Source: Lepas anatifera (Eukaryota; Arthropoda; Thecostraca; Lepadidae). From it: a stretch of 64,000 nucleotides of DNA. The stretch covers positions 1,550,001-1,614,000 of the forward strand of contig JAOTON010001478.1 in assembly GCA_034440635.1 (NCBI GenBank), written 5' to 3'. Numbering within the stretch: position 1 is the stretch's first letter; each line of letters begins with the position of its first letter. Positions 9,591 to 22,259 of this stretch are shown here, one piece after another. The position numbers and the translations under genes are program-made. The notes under the pieces were generated by a model, which was not told the DNA's origin, did no database searches, and saw nothing but the letters and a program-made list of their open reading frames with translations.

Positions 9591-11960
9591 AAGTCAGGAC
9601 AGGTAAGGATACTGGTCAATTGAACATGATGCCTAAAATGGGAACAGACATGCGATTGTTATTCTTGTTTTTTCCCTCGAATAACTACTATTAAAGTAGT
9701 AATGAGCCTCCCAACAATGCCGCGGTAAGCTATTGAATGTTTGAATGTTTGAGGCTGCCCAAGGCAATTATATATCAAGTCTGTGCTACGAAAAAGGGTA
9801 TTTTTAATTACGCACCTAACATTCAATCATGTATTTCATTTTTTCCTAGTAAGATTACTCTGAAAAGTGTATACCATCCATGTATTATAGGTGATGTAAG
9901 TAATAAATTACTGGCGCTGAAAAGGTTGTACCGAACAATTGCGATGCGTAAATTTGAAGTCTATACCCCTGTGAATTTGAGCATGGTTTGCCGGCCTTAC
10001 ATTCTCACAGTTATCATAATGTGTATCTAGCATATATGAAACAGTATTGGGTAAATACCATGCATGTAATGGAGCATTCAGAGGTAGGAAGGCATGTTTT
10101 TACCTGTGATGTCTGAGATAGTAACAAACGCGTGCTCATGTCAGATTGTTAATGCAAATAACTACAAAACATAAATGGATCAAAGTGCAGCTCAGGAAAA
10201 TTTCATTGATATAGCTGTATTTTTAAAACACTGAAATTGCTTGGATGAGTTGGCTCTATTTACAGTTAAAGAAACACTTTAATCACACTCCTAGCATGGA
10301 AAATGTTGGAAGTCGATGCTCGCCAAACCCTTTATTTAGAGTCAGCACTACTTTATCGGCGGGAATGTGCACAAGTTCTGATCTGACTCGGGCCGTTAGG
10401 GGATAAATCGACTAAACGGGGAGCAAAATCACTAACTTTGGAAGGAAAACAGCCGGTTGGAAGCCAATATTAACAAAATAGCATGCACTGTCTTCATGTA
10501 AGGTTGGAAAGTATGGCTACTTCTCTTGAAGACGTCCTTTTCACTCACATGACCCATTATTGTGCATTCGTTATATGCCTTGAGCACAACTTGTTGCATG
10601 ATCTAACAAATCATGTTTTGCTTAAAAATTCATAATCTTTAAGCTGGTACCATGCACTTGCATAATAATACATTCATGACCTTCAAAACCCGATGTCTAA
10701 TACTAAAATTCGTGAAAGAGATTGACACTTAATGCCGGAGAAATCAAATACAGTGTCAAAGCTTTACCTTCAGAAGCAAAACAGACAGATTGAATCTCCA
10801 ACAGCTAATATTTTTCACTTGTTTGTTCTCGTGCTTTTGGTGGCTTGGAAACGTAACTGTTAGTGTGGCTATCCTCCTTGTAAAGAAATAATCGAGGTCA
10901 ACCAAAATTAAGTAGACTATTTTACCGTCCTTCACATAACCAAAATCAGCATTATTGACAGCTGCACGTGCAAGCTATGTCTGCTGCACCAGCAGCATTG
11001 TGGCCTCTATGCAGGGCGGGGGGCGTACAATGAAATTTTTCAACACATGCAGAATACCTTCTCTAATTGAAATACCAGAGCACCTACAGCGTAGTGAGGG
11101 GGGCTAGTGAACTGGACCAATGTTCTCGCCGGTTGGTATAGTGGGGGTTGTAACCCTATCTAACCAATATTTGGTGTGATCTCTTGGACGATTAAAGCAG
11201 TAGTAAACCTAGCAATAATGCAATTGATATTGGCGACTTTATGCAGTCTGCTTAATTTTATTTGATCTCTCGAGCTTGGATTTCTTCAGCTTTTGTTCAC
11301 CTCCATATACCTCACCTAACCAATTAGCTATAGTTATGCTGTACCACAATGCGTTTCCTGCAATTAAACTGTACTGCAATGCATATCCTGTGTTTATACT
11401 GTGCCGCTGCACTGTAGCTTTGGTAGGGATCAGTCTTACCCGCCAGAGCGTAACGCCAGTGAACGTCCGTTCTAATCCTGGAACCATGTAAAAGCCGGGG
11501 CCCGTTTCTTGATTGCTGTATTATTGAGTCCTTTGACGAAGAAAATATGAATTTTCCACCGCCACAATGTATTGTCTTGTTACTGATAAATACACATATT
11601 TCGAGTTTATCCGCTGCACCTTCCTGATCTCCGTGATCCAAATAGTGCGGTGCAGTCGAAATCTATTGGGGAGGGAGGTGTTACGGCTGGTATTGTTTTG
11701 TCCAGCTCTATATTTTCTTGGTCCCAGCAACGTCGTCAACATTGAGTCACACACAGCTAAAATGTACACGATCGCAGTGCCACAAAATTAAGCGATGCCC
11801 TAAATTTTGAAAAATATGCTACCAAAAATACTACTCCTCTTCCGAAACCATGGAATTTACACCCCATCCCCTCTCCTTAGAGTTAGGTTTTTTTCTTAGT
11901 ATAATACCCCTTGATGATAGCAAGATTCTGAATAGCCCTTAAGACCCAAAAAGTGTAGCG
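9591..11960. other. Unique AT-rich interior of H1
   Basis: No gene is recognised. Near 11,334-11,420 there are about three imperfect ~27-bp repeats around CTGTACTGCAATGC; related sequence recurs near 16,190, 20,030 and 23,110-23,180, all inside the Helitron cluster. Confidence 0.5.
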
Positions 11961-12089
11961 TTCAATGCTGTTCCAGCAAGGGGTTACCTTATTTGGGTCG
12001 CGTGAAATCGCAAGGGTATTTTGGCAGGCAATTGCTCGGCGTCTGGGTTTCCTAACCCCATGGGGCCGTAAATTAATTATTAATTATTT

Positions 12090-13470
12090 TCTTCTACCGG
12101 AGGACCGACCCCCTGCACGCGCAACGGATGGACGACCCACATCCCCAACAACTAAAATAAAACCCATCAACTGTTAATGTTTCTGTCAACACGCCTTCAA
12201 ACGCATCTGGCTCCAAAAAACGCCAGTACACCTCTGAGACCCAATAACGGGTACAGGTTAATGTTTTTCCATCAAGGGGTAACCTGCAAGGGTCACGTAA
12301 CCCCATCAGGAGCCCATCATCTTTTTACACTATGCTCATTGGAACACGCCAGCACCAAACCGCACCATAGGCGGATCCAGGATTGCCGATCGGGAGGGGG
12401 GCACCTGACCGGGGGGGCACTTTCCCAGTGGGGTGGCATCAGGACCAGAAGGCGCCACTTATGACCGGTAAATTCTATCAGGTGGGCGCCAAATCCTATC
12501 GTTGGGCGCCGACTTTCGCATCCTGGGGGGGTGGGAAGCAACATTTCAGGGAGGCGCCATCGACTTTTCAGGGGGGCGCCGAGGGTCGATCCAGGGGGGC
12601 ACGTGCCCCCCTTGCCCCTTCCCCTGGATCCGCCTATGAACCGCACACAGGTAAAAGAAACCCGACGGCTGTGCCAAAGATCAAATATCTGAAAGATACC
12701 CGATAATTTCCTTCTAGCGGAGCACCAGCCTGCACGCGCCACGGGCGGACGACCCACACCCGCGAAAACTAAGAACACCTTCAATGAACAACAGTTTGCT
12801 CGACACATGTTTGCTGAATCTGACGTAAATTAATTAAAATATTTAGATACTTAATAATTTCCTTCTAGCGGAGGATCCCCCTGCGTGGACCAAGGGTGCA
12901 CGATCCACACCCCCAAAAACTCAAAAACACTCTCAATAACTGTCCAAAGTTTCTGTCAATACGACTGCATACGCCTGTCTCCCGAAGGATTACTGGTCAA
13001 TTCTGGAACCTAATAATGGGTACAGAATATTTTCCCATCAAGGGGTACCCCGCAAGGGGTCATGTGCCCAGCCAGGGGGCCAACACCTGTTTACAATATG
13101 CTCATCGGAGCACGCCAGCACAAAATCACACACAGCTAAAAGAAACCCGACGGCTGTGGCACACAGCTAAAAGATACCCCATAATTTCTTTCCAGCGGAG
13201 GATCCCCCTGCACGCGCCGCAAGCGGACGACCCACACCCCTAAAACTCAAAACCACCCTCAATGTACAACGGTTTGTGCCCTACATGTTTGATGAAACTG
13301 CCGTAAATTAACCTAAAATATTAAAATACTCAATAATTTCCTTCTATCGGAATATCCCCCTGCACGCGCCGCAAGCGGACGACCCACACCCCCAAAAAAA
13401 CTAAAAAACACCCTCAATTAACAACATTTGGCTCGATATATGCTAAATAAAGCTTCCGAAAACAATTCAA
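12090..13470 (-). repeat. ~155-bp tandem repeats in H1
   Basis: Each unit has an anchor CGGAGGATCCCCCTGCACGC, then CGGACGACCCACACCCCC, CTCAATGAACAACGGTTTGC, and TACATGTTTGATGAAACTGC, before AATAATTTCCTTCTAGCGGA leads to the next anchor. Anchors here are near 12,096, 12,716, 12,867, 13,194 and 13,349. Units are interleaved with a longer repeat (CAACACGCC...CAATAACGGGTACAG...CATCAAGGGGT). Confidence 0.85.
12358..12646. mobile_element. 273-bp hAT-like MITE (e7) with perfect 8-bp duplication, inserted in H1
   Basis: The element spans 12,366-12,638. Its ends are exact 16-bp inverted repeats, CATAGGCGGATCCAGG. The flanks AACCGCAC at 12,358-12,365 and 12,639-12,646 are identical. The related copies near 15,010 and 18,860 read ACCAAACCGCACACAGG without interruption, giving paralogous empty sites. 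The interior is non-coding and rich in GGGGGGCGCC. Confidence 0.95.
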
Positions 13471-13524
13471 AATATTGGTCCCCATTGGTCTGCACCTAAG
13501 CATTGGAGACCCGATACAGTGCAA

Positions 13525-13690
13525 AAAAGGCGCCCCTACCCTCCGTGGCAAGTATCGCCTTCGTCGGCCCGAGGCTTCGCCGCGACCGCCTCATTATTTG
13601 GGACTGCTCGCCTTGCTCGTAAACTTCCACCGCTTCGCGGTGAATTGTCTCCGGATCGCCTGAGCCCATTATTTTTTCAGGAAAAATTAG
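13525..13690. repeat. Hairpin module (representative of about 12 copies)
   Basis: A ~170-bp module typically reads GTGCAAAAAAGGCGCCCC, CCCTGCGGGGCAAGTATCGC, a GGC-TTC-GCC hairpin (CGCGGCTTCGCCGCG in the best copies), GTCTGCTCGCCTTGCTCGCAGAC-like stem, and CCACCGCTTCGCGGTGG, then GTCTCCGGATCGCCTGA. Other copies lie near 8,960, 14,375, 15,900, 17,650, 17,890, 19,740, 21,640, 22,510, 24,240, 25,270 and 26,150. All are inside the Helitron cluster. The 17-nt CCACCG...CGGTGG hairpin is kept perfectly in many copies. Confidence 0.8.
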
Positions 13691-13799
13691 AATTACTTTC
13701 TTGAAGCGGAGGAACCCCCTGCACGTGCTTCGGGCGGCCCACCCACACCCCCAAAACTAAAAATACCCTCCATAAATAATACCTTGGTCAACACATGTT

Positions 13800-14133
13800 T
13801 GATCAAACTGCCTTAAATTAATTGGGAAATATTCATCAGCACCTTAAAGTCAGAGACCAAATACAGCCGAGCACGTGCCCAAAAGTTGCAAAATTCAAGA
13901 GCTCGACGATCTGAGCCCGATTTTTGAAACGACATGGGTGCATTCTGGCGCGTGCCACGCCCACCCCACATACCCCACCACTGCCAAAATCTAATACGAT
14001 GATGGGACCGCATGACCGGACCCTCGTGCAAAATTTCAAGCCCCCACCTATAACCGTTTCTGCCACACTTGTCAAAAGGTGCTATGACATACGGCGGACA
14101 GACGTACGGACATTTTATAAATTATATATAAGA
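13800..14133 (-). repeat. Conserved Helitron 5' module of H1
   Basis: Nearly identical to 21,930-22,259 and 26,585-26,918. On the minus strand it starts TCTTATATATAATTTATAA, has ATGTCCGTACGTCTGTCCGC, and runs to GGTGCTGGTGAATATTTCCC, after which 155-bp repeats begin. In all three copies one minus-strand frame of 79-80 codons stays open, but it has no ATG at its start. Confidence 0.78.
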
Positions 14134-14540
14134 CTAGACGGCCCGTCTCGCGCTGCGAGATTGACCCTCTGGGCGCGTCACGAGTGGTAAGGGGTGAGCG
14201 TGTGAGAGAATGGATGAGCACGTCGATTGGTGAAGAAATTTTGGAAATCGGCCAATAACTTTTCGGGTTATGGGCCTTCAAACAGACCTAAATTTTGAGG
14301 CCGACACAATCGCGTGGGCGCACCAGGGTGCCTCCACTATCCTTACCTAACCATGTCTCGATTCAGCGGGCCGGCCCTCGGCGCCCATACCCTGCGGGGC
14401 AAGTATCGCCTTCGTCGACCGCGGCTTCGCCGCGCCCTCCGCACGACTCAGGTCTGCTCACCTTGCTCGCAGACTCCTAACGCCTCGCGGTGGCCTGTCT
14501 CCGGATCGCTTAGACCCATTATTTTCTCAGCAAAATTAGA
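14134..14540 (-). repeat. Conserved Helitron 3' module of H2
   Basis: Begins CTAGACGGCCCGTCTCGCGC and contains the terminal hairpin TCTCGCGCTGCGAGA. It is more diverged from the H1 and H3 tails than those are from each other, with sequence differing after the shared GGGCGCGTCACGAG. Confidence 0.75.
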
Positions 14541-14804
14541 GTTCTGTGGTTTTTCTCATTGCAGGATCCCCCGAATATTGCCAAGATTCTAAATAACCAC
14601 CCACCAACTGTTTAATGTTTCTGTCAACACGCCTGCAAATGCATTTGGCCCAAGAAGTCACCAGTACATCTCTAAGACCCAATAACGGGTACATATTAAT
14701 GTTTTTCCCTCAAGGACTAACCCGCAAGGGTTAACATACCCAACTAAAGAGCCATCATCTGTGTACCCTATGTTCATTGGAACACGCCAGCACCAAATCA
14801 CTCA

Positions 14805-17800
14805 AAACTAAAAAAAACATCAACTGTTTATGTTTCTGTCAACACGGTTGCAAATCCATCTGGCCCATATAAAACGCCAGTACACCTCTGAGACCCAATA
14901 ACGGGTACAGGTTAATGTTTTTCCATCAAGGGGTAGCCTGCAAGGCGTCACGTAACCCCATCAGGAGGCCTTGATCTTTTTACAGTATACTCATGGGAAC
15001 ACGCCAGCACCAAACCGCACACAGGTAAAAGAAACCCTACGGCTGTGCCAAAGATCAAATATCTGAAAGATACCCGATAATTTTGTTCTAGAGGAGGACC
15101 ACCCTGTACGCGCCACGGACGGACGACGCACACCCCCAAAAACTAAAAACACCTTCAATGAACAATGCTTTCCCCGATACATGTTTGCTGGCTGAATGTG
15201 CCGTAAATTAAATAAAACATTGAAATACTTAATAATTTCCTTCTACCGGAGGATCGCCCTGCATGCGCCAAGGGTGCAGGATCCACACCACCAAAACATC
15301 AAAAACACTCTCAATAACTGTCCAAAGTTTCTGTCAACACGCCTACGCACGCCTTTCTCCCAAAGAACTACCGGTACCCTTCTGAGACCTAATAATGGCT
15401 ACAGAATGTTTTTCCATCAAGGAGTAGCCCGCAAGGGGTCACGTGCCAAGCCAGGGGGCCAACACCTGTTTACACTATGCTCATCGGAGCACGCCAGCAC
15501 AAAATCACACACAGCTAAAAGAAACCAGACTGCTGTGGCACAGAGCTAAAAGATACCCAATAATTTCTTTCCAGCGGACGACCCCACTGCACGCGCCGCA
15601 CGTGGATGCCCACACCCCTAACACTCAAAACCACCCTCAATGAACAACGGTTTGCGCCCTAAATGTATGATGAAACTGCCGTAAATTAACCTAAAATATT
15701 AAAATGCTCAATAATTTCCTTCTATCGGAATATCCCCCTGCACGCGCCGCGAGCGGACGACCCCCACCCCCAAAAACCTCAAAAACACTTTCCATTAACA
15801 ACAGTTGGCTCGATACATGCCAAAAAAAAATTCCGAAACTAATTCAAAATATGGGTCTCCATTGGTCAGCACCTAAGCATTGGAGACCCGATACAGTGCA
15901 AAAAAAGGCGCCCCTGACCCTGCGGGGCAAGTATCGCCTTCGTCGGCCACGGCTTCGCCGCGACCGCCTCAGGACTCAGGACTGCTCACTTGCTCGCAGA
16001 CTTCCACTGCTTCGCGGTGGCTTGTCTTTGGGTCACCGAAGACCATTCAGGGAAAGTTTAATGTTTGTAAATATGGACAACCTTTAATTTCTGCGAATAG
16101 CCTTTAAGTTCCCTGGGTCACGTAACCCAATAAGAACCTCGGCCCACCTTTCCGTTTAATTCCTTTGCTTTGCACTTAAATATATGCATGCTGCACCGAA
16201 ATCCGTTTCCCTCAGTGAAACTGTACCGCAAATAACCTGACGGCTGTGCCACACAGACAAAAGATGCTCGATAATTTCCTTCTAGTGAAGGATTCCCCTG
16301 CACTTGCTACGGGCGGACGGCCCACACCCCCAAAAACTCAAAAACATCCACAATGAAGAACGGTTTCCTTCCTACATGTCTGTTGAAACTGCCGTAAATT
16401 AGCCTAAAACATTAAAAAATTCAAAAATTTTCTTATAGCGGTGGATGACCCTGCAAGCCCTACGGGCGGAAGACTCACGCCACCAAAAACTAAAAACCAG
16501 TTCAATAAACAACGGTTTCCTCGATACATGTTTGATTAATCTGCCGTAAACTAATGTAAAGCATTAAAATACTCAATAATTTCCTTCTAGCGGAGTATCC
16601 CCCTGCACGCGTTACAGACGGACGACCCACACCCCCAAAAACTCAAAAACACCCTGCCTCACCCTGCCTGAGGAAATTCCCTCACCCTGCCACAAAACTG
16701 CTGTAATTTAATTAGGAAATATTCACCAGCACTCTGAAACCAGGGATCCAGCACAGCCGAGCACGTGCCGAAAAGTTGGCCAATGGGTACATGTCACCAC
16801 CAAATCCCACACAGCTAAAATAAACCCAACGGCTAGGCCGCACAGCTATAAGATACCCGATATTTTCCTTATAGCCGCGGTTCCCGCTGCACGCGCCACG
16901 GGCGGACAATCCACACCCCCAGAAACACAAAAACACCCTCAATGAACAACGATTCGCTCCCTACATGTTTGATGAAACTGCCGTAAATTAACCTAAAATA
17001 ATGAAAAACTCAAAACTTTTTTTCTAGCGGAGGATCCCCTGGACGCGCCCCAAGCGGCCGACCTACAACCCCCAAAACTCAAAAACACCCTCAATGAACA
17101 ACAGTTTGCTTCCTACATGTTTTATGAAACTGCCGTATATAAACCTAAAATATCAAAATACCCAATACTTTCCTTCTATCGGAGGATCCCCCTGCACGCG
17201 CTGCAAGCGGACGACCCCACCCCCAAACATTCAAAAACACCCATAATGAACATCGGCTTGCCAACTACATGTTTGATGAGACTGTCGTAATTAAACCTAG
17301 AACATTAAAATACTCAAAAATTTCCTTCTAGCGGAGGATCCCCGTACACGCGCCATGGGCGGACGACCCACACCACCAAAAACTAAATAAAAACACCCTC
17401 AATGAACAACGGTTTGCTTCCTACATGTTTCATTGAACTCCCGTAAATTAACCTAAAATATCAAAATACTCAAACTTTTTTCTAGCGGAGGACCCCTGCA
17501 CGCGCCCCAAGCGGACGACCTATACCCCCAATAACTACAAACCACCCTCAATAAGCAATGGTTGGCTCGATACTTGCTTAAACTGCCGAAAATATTTTAA
17601 AATATGTTTCTCCATTTGCCAGCGCACCTTAACATTGGAGACCCGATAGAGTGCAAAAAATCAGCGCCTTTGCTCTGCGGGGCAAGTATCGCCTTGGTCA
17701 TCCGCGGCTTCGCCACGCCCTTCTCAGGACCCAAGTCTGCCCGCACCGCTTGCAGACTGCCACCGCTTCGCGGTGGTTTGTCTCCGGTTTGTTTATTCCT

Positions 17801-18654
17801 TCCCTTGACGCCGGCCTGGCGTTAAAATACTCAAAAATTATCTTTCAGTGGAGGATCCCCCTGCACTGGAGACATTGGAGACCCGATACAGTGCAAAAAA
17901 GGCGCCCCTACCCTGCGGGGCAAGTATCGCTTACGTCGGCCGCGGCTTCGCCGCGACCGCCGCAGGATTCAGGACTGCTCGCGTTGCTCGCGGTGGGTTG
18001 TCTCCAGATCGCCTGAACCAATTATTTTTTTTAGAAAAAATTGGAATAACTTCCGTGAAGCGGAGGATCCCCCTGCACGCACTGCGGGCGGACTACCCAC
18101 ACCCCAAAATTAAGAAATACCCTCTATAAAAAGAACTATTGTCGATACATGTGTGATAAAACTGCCGTAATTCAATTGTGAAATATTCACCAGCATCTTG
18201 AAATCAGGGATCCAGTACAGGCGAGCACGTGCCAACCATGCGAGCACTTACCTAACCATGTCTCGATTCATGACGCTGGACTGAAGCTGCCGGGTGCCTC
18301 CTTTCCCTTGCCCGCCGGCGCTAGGTTCCTCCATTCCCAAGGCGTCCCATCTGTGCGCTGCTTGGTATCTTCCCTCCCCTCTTGTGATTTGCTTTGACTA
18401 CCCTTCGGCAGCCGTTCCAATGAACCTGCAAACGCTTCCGGAAACCACGAATTGGCGTGCCTATTGTGCATTCCATCGATTAGATAACTTTTCCTAACAA
18501 AATCCAACCTTACCTAACCACGTCTCGATTGAGCAAGCCGGCCTGCGTCGCACGGACACATATGTGCCACACAGCTAAAAGAAACCCGATAATTTTCTTC
18601 TAGCGGAGGACCAGCCCCCTGCACGCGCAACGGACGGACGACCAACACCCCCAA
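14805..18654 (-). repeat. 3.85-kb higher-order duplication, first copy
   Basis: Matches 18,655-22,259. Marker phrases are TACACCTCTGAGACCCAATA (14,881 and 18,731) and CTCACCCTGCCACAAAACTG (16,681 and 20,523). The copies have diverged by scattered substitutions and small indels. Confidence 0.8.
15090..17600 (-). repeat. ~155-bp tandem repeats, H2 first block
   Basis: Anchors lie near 15,094, 15,247, 15,575, 15,727, 16,279, 16,437, 16,591, 16,872, 17,028, 17,180, 17,330 and 17,487; consecutive spacings are 150-158 bp. A hairpin module interrupts at 15,900-16,060 and a fragment of the 5' module at about 16,700-16,770. Confidence 0.87.
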
Positions 18655-21600
18655 AAACTAAAAAAATCATCAACTGTTTTATTTTCTGTCAACACGGTTG
18701 CAAATCCATCTGGCCCATATAACACGCCAGTACACCTCTGAGACCCAATAACGGGTACAGGTTAATGTTTTTCCATCAAGGGGTAGCCTGCAAGGCGTCA
18801 CGTAACCCCATCAGGAGGCCTTGATCTTTTTACAGTATACTCATGGGAACACGCCAGCACCAAACCGCACACAGGTAAAAGAAACCCTACGGCTGTGCCA
18901 AAGATCAAATGTCTGAATGATACCCGATAATTTCCTTCTAGCGGAGGACCACCCTGCACGCGCCACGGACGGACGACCCACACCCCCAAAAACTAAAAAA
19001 CACCTTCAATGAACAACTTTTCCTCGATACATGTTTGCTGAATGTGCCGTAAATTAATTAAAACATTGAAATACTTAATAATTTCCTTCTAGCGGAGGAT
19101 CCCCCTGCATGCGCCAAGGGCGCAGGATCCACACCCCCAAAACCCCAAAAACACTCTCAATAACTGTCCAAAGTTTCTGTCAACACGCCTACATACGCCT
19201 TTCTCCCAAAGAACTACCGGTACACTTCTGAGACCTAATAATGGGTACAGAATGTTTTTTCCATCAAGGGGGAGCCCGCAAGGGGTCACGTGCCCAGCCA
19301 GGGGGCCAACACCTGTTTACACTATGCTCATCAGAGCACGCCAGCACAAAATCACACACAGCTAAAAGAAACCCGACGGCTGTGGCACACAGCTAAAAGA
19401 TACCCAATAATTTCTTTCCAGCGGAGGATCCCACTGCACGCGCCGCAAGCGGACGACCCACACCCCTAAAACTCAAAACCACCCTCAATGAACAACGGTT
19501 TGCGCCCTACATGTTTGATAAAACTGCCGTAAATTAACCTAAAATATTAAAATACTCAATAATTTCCTTCTATCGGAATATCCCCCTGCACGCGCCGGGA
19601 GCGGACGTCCCCCGCCCCCAAAAACTAAAAACACCCTCCATTAACACCAGTTGGCTCGATACATGCCAAAAAAATGTCCGAAACTAATTCAAAATATGGG
19701 TCTCCATTGGTCAGCACCTAAGCATTGGAGACCCGATACAGTGCAAAAAAGGCGCCCCTACCCTGCGGAGCAAGTATCGCCTTCGTCGGCCGCAGCTTCG
19801 CCGCGACTGCCTCCAGACTCAGGACTGCTCGCCTTGCTCGCAGACTTCCACTGCTTCGCGGTGGCTTGTCTTTGGGTCACCGAAGACCATTCAGGGAAAG
19901 TTATATGTTTGTAAATATGGGAACCTTTAAGTTCTGCGAATAGCCTTCAAGTTCACTGGGTCACGTAACCCAATAAGAACCTCGGCCCACCTTTCCGTTT
20001 AATTCCTTTGCTCTGCACTTAAATATATGCATGCTGTACCGAAATGCGTTTCCTCCAGTGAAACTGTACCGCAAATAACCTGACGGCTGTGCCACACAGA
20101 TAAAAGATGCTCGATAATTTCCTTCTAGTGGAGGATTCCCCTGCAGGCGCTACGGGCGGACGGCCCACACCCCCAAAAACTCAAAAACATCCACAATGAA
20201 GAACGGTTTTCTTGCTACATGTCTGATGAAACTGCCGTAAATTAGCCGAAAACATTAAAAAATTCAAAACTTTTCTTATAGCGTTGGATGACCCTGCAGG
20301 CCCTACGGGCGGACGACTCACACCCCCAAACTCAAAAACCCGTTCAATGAACAACGGTTTCCTCGATACATGTTTGATGAATCTGCCGTAAACTAATGTA
20401 AAGCATTAGAATACTCAATAATTTCCTTCTAGCAGAGTATCCCCCTGCACGCGTTACAGACGGACGACCCACACCCCCAAAAATTTAAAAACAGCCTGCC
20501 TCACCCTGCCTGAGGAAATCCCCTCACCCTGCCACAAAACTGCCGTAATTTAATTAGGAAATATTCACCAGCACCTTGAAACCAGGGATCCAGCACAGCC
20601 GAGCACGTGCCCAAAAGATGGCCCATGGGTACATGTCACTACCAAATCCCACACAGCTAAAATAAACCCAACGGCTGGGCCGCACAGCTATAAGATACCC
20701 GATATTTTCCTTATAGCCGCGGTTACCGCTGCATGCGCCACGGGCGGACGATCCACACCCCCAGAAACACAAAAACGCCCTCAAAGAACAACGATTTGCT
20801 CCCTACATGTTTGATGAAACTGCCGTAAATTAACCTAAAATATTGAAATACTCAATAATTTTTTTCTAGCGGAGAATCCCCTGCATGCGCCCCAAGCGGC
20901 CGACCTACAACCACCAAAACTCAAAAACACCCTTAATGAACGACAGTTTGCTCCTTACATGTTTGATTAAACTGCCGTAAATTAACCTAAAATATTGAAA
21001 TACTCAATACTTTTTTCTAGCGGAGGAACCCCTGCACGCGCCCCAAGCGGCCGACCTACACCCCCCAAAACTCAAAAACACCCTCAATGAACAACAGTTT
21101 GCTCCCTACATGTTTTATGAAACTGCCGTAAATAAACCTAAAATATCAAAATACTCAATACTTTCCTTCTATCGGAGGATCCCACTGCATGCGCCGCAAG
21201 CGGACGACCCACACCCCGAAAACATTCAAAAACACCCATAATGAACATCGGCTTGCCAACTACATGTTTGATGAGACTGCCGTAAATAAACCTAGAACAT
21301 TAAAATACTCAAAAATTTCTTCTAGCGGAAGATCCCCCTACACGCGCCATGGGCGGACGACCCACCCCACCAAAAACTAAAAAAAACACCCTCAATGAAC
21401 AACAGTTTGCTCCCTACATGTTTAATGAAACTCCCGTAAATTAACCTAAAATATCAAAATACTCAATACTTTTATCTAGCGGAGGACCCCCTGCACCCGC
21501 CCCAAGCGGACGACCCACACCCCCCCAATAACTACAAACCACCCTCAATAAACAATGGTTGGCTTGATACATGCTTAAGCTGCCGAAAATATTGTAAAAT
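18595..21600 (-). repeat. ~155-bp tandem repeats, H2 second block
   Basis: Same family; anchors near 18,602, 18,943, 19,093, 19,422, 19,571, 20,130, 20,282, 20,434, 20,716, 20,869, 21,020, 21,172, 21,324 and 21,479. Compared with the first block there is one additional unit around 20,870-21,020, direct evidence of array expansion after the duplication. Confidence 0.87.
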
Positions 21601-21929
21601 ATGTCTCTCCATTTGCCAGCACTTTAACATTGGAGACCCGATACAGTGCAAAAAATCGGCGCCCCCTGCCCTACGGGGCAAGTATCGCCTTGGTCGGCCG
21701 CGGCTTCGCCGCGCCCTTCAGAACCCAAGTCTGCTCGCCTTGCTCGCAGACTGCCACTCGGTGGCTTGTCTCCGGTTTGTTTATTCCTTCCCTTGACGGC
21801 CGGCCTGGCGTTAAAATATTCAAAAATTATCTTCCAGCGGAGAATCCCCCTGCACGCACCGCGGGCGGACGACCCACCTCCAAAAAAAACTAAAAACACC
21901 CTCAATAAATAACACTATTGTCAATACAT

Positions 21930-22259
21930 GTTTGATAAAACTGCCGTAATTTAATTGGGAAATATTCACCAGCACCTTGAAATCAGGGATCCAGTACAGC
22001 CGAGCACGTGCCAAAAAGTTGCAAAATTCAAGAGCTCGACGATTTGAGGCCAATTTTTGAAGCGACATGGGTGCACTCTAGCGCGTGCCACGCCCACCCC
22101 ACTTACCCCACCACTGCCAAAATCTAATACGATGATGGGACCGCATGACCGGACCCTCGTGCAAAATTTGAAGCCCCTACCTATAACCGTTTCGGCCACA
22201 CTTGTCAAAAGGTGCTATGACATACGGCGGACAGACATTTTATAAATTATATATAAGAA
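21930..22259 (-). repeat. Conserved Helitron 5' module of H2
   Basis: Second copy of the 5' head. On the minus strand it abuts the H3 3' end (CTAG then TTCTTATATA), the head-to-tail junction of two elements. Confidence 0.78.

Larger units (their letters stand above)
8714..14133 (-). mobile_element. Helitron-like unit H1
   Basis: On the minus strand its 5' end is at 14,133 and its 3' end at 8,714. Order from 5': the ~330-bp conserved head (13,800-14,133), a hairpin module, 150-158-bp repeats (12,090-13,470), a stretch of unique AT-rich DNA (9,600-11,900), an Arg-rich frame (9,516-9,141), and the ~560-bp conserved tail. It carries the 273-bp hAT insertion e7. Confidence 0.75.
14134..22259 (-). 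mobile_element. Helitron-like unit H2, probably two fused units
   Basis: The 3' end CTAG is at 14,134 and the 5' end at 22,259. The interior is a duplication: about 14,805-18,230 matches about 18,655-22,070 at an offset of 3,850 bp, drifting to 3,842, then 3,997 bp after one copy gains a ~155-bp unit. Near 18,185-18,240 the start of a 5' module (GAAATATTCACCAGCATCTT...CGAGCACGTGCC) is joined to an internal piece of a 3' module (TTACCTAACCATGTCTCGAT), as if a boundary between two tandem elements had been deleted. Confidence 0.72.
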
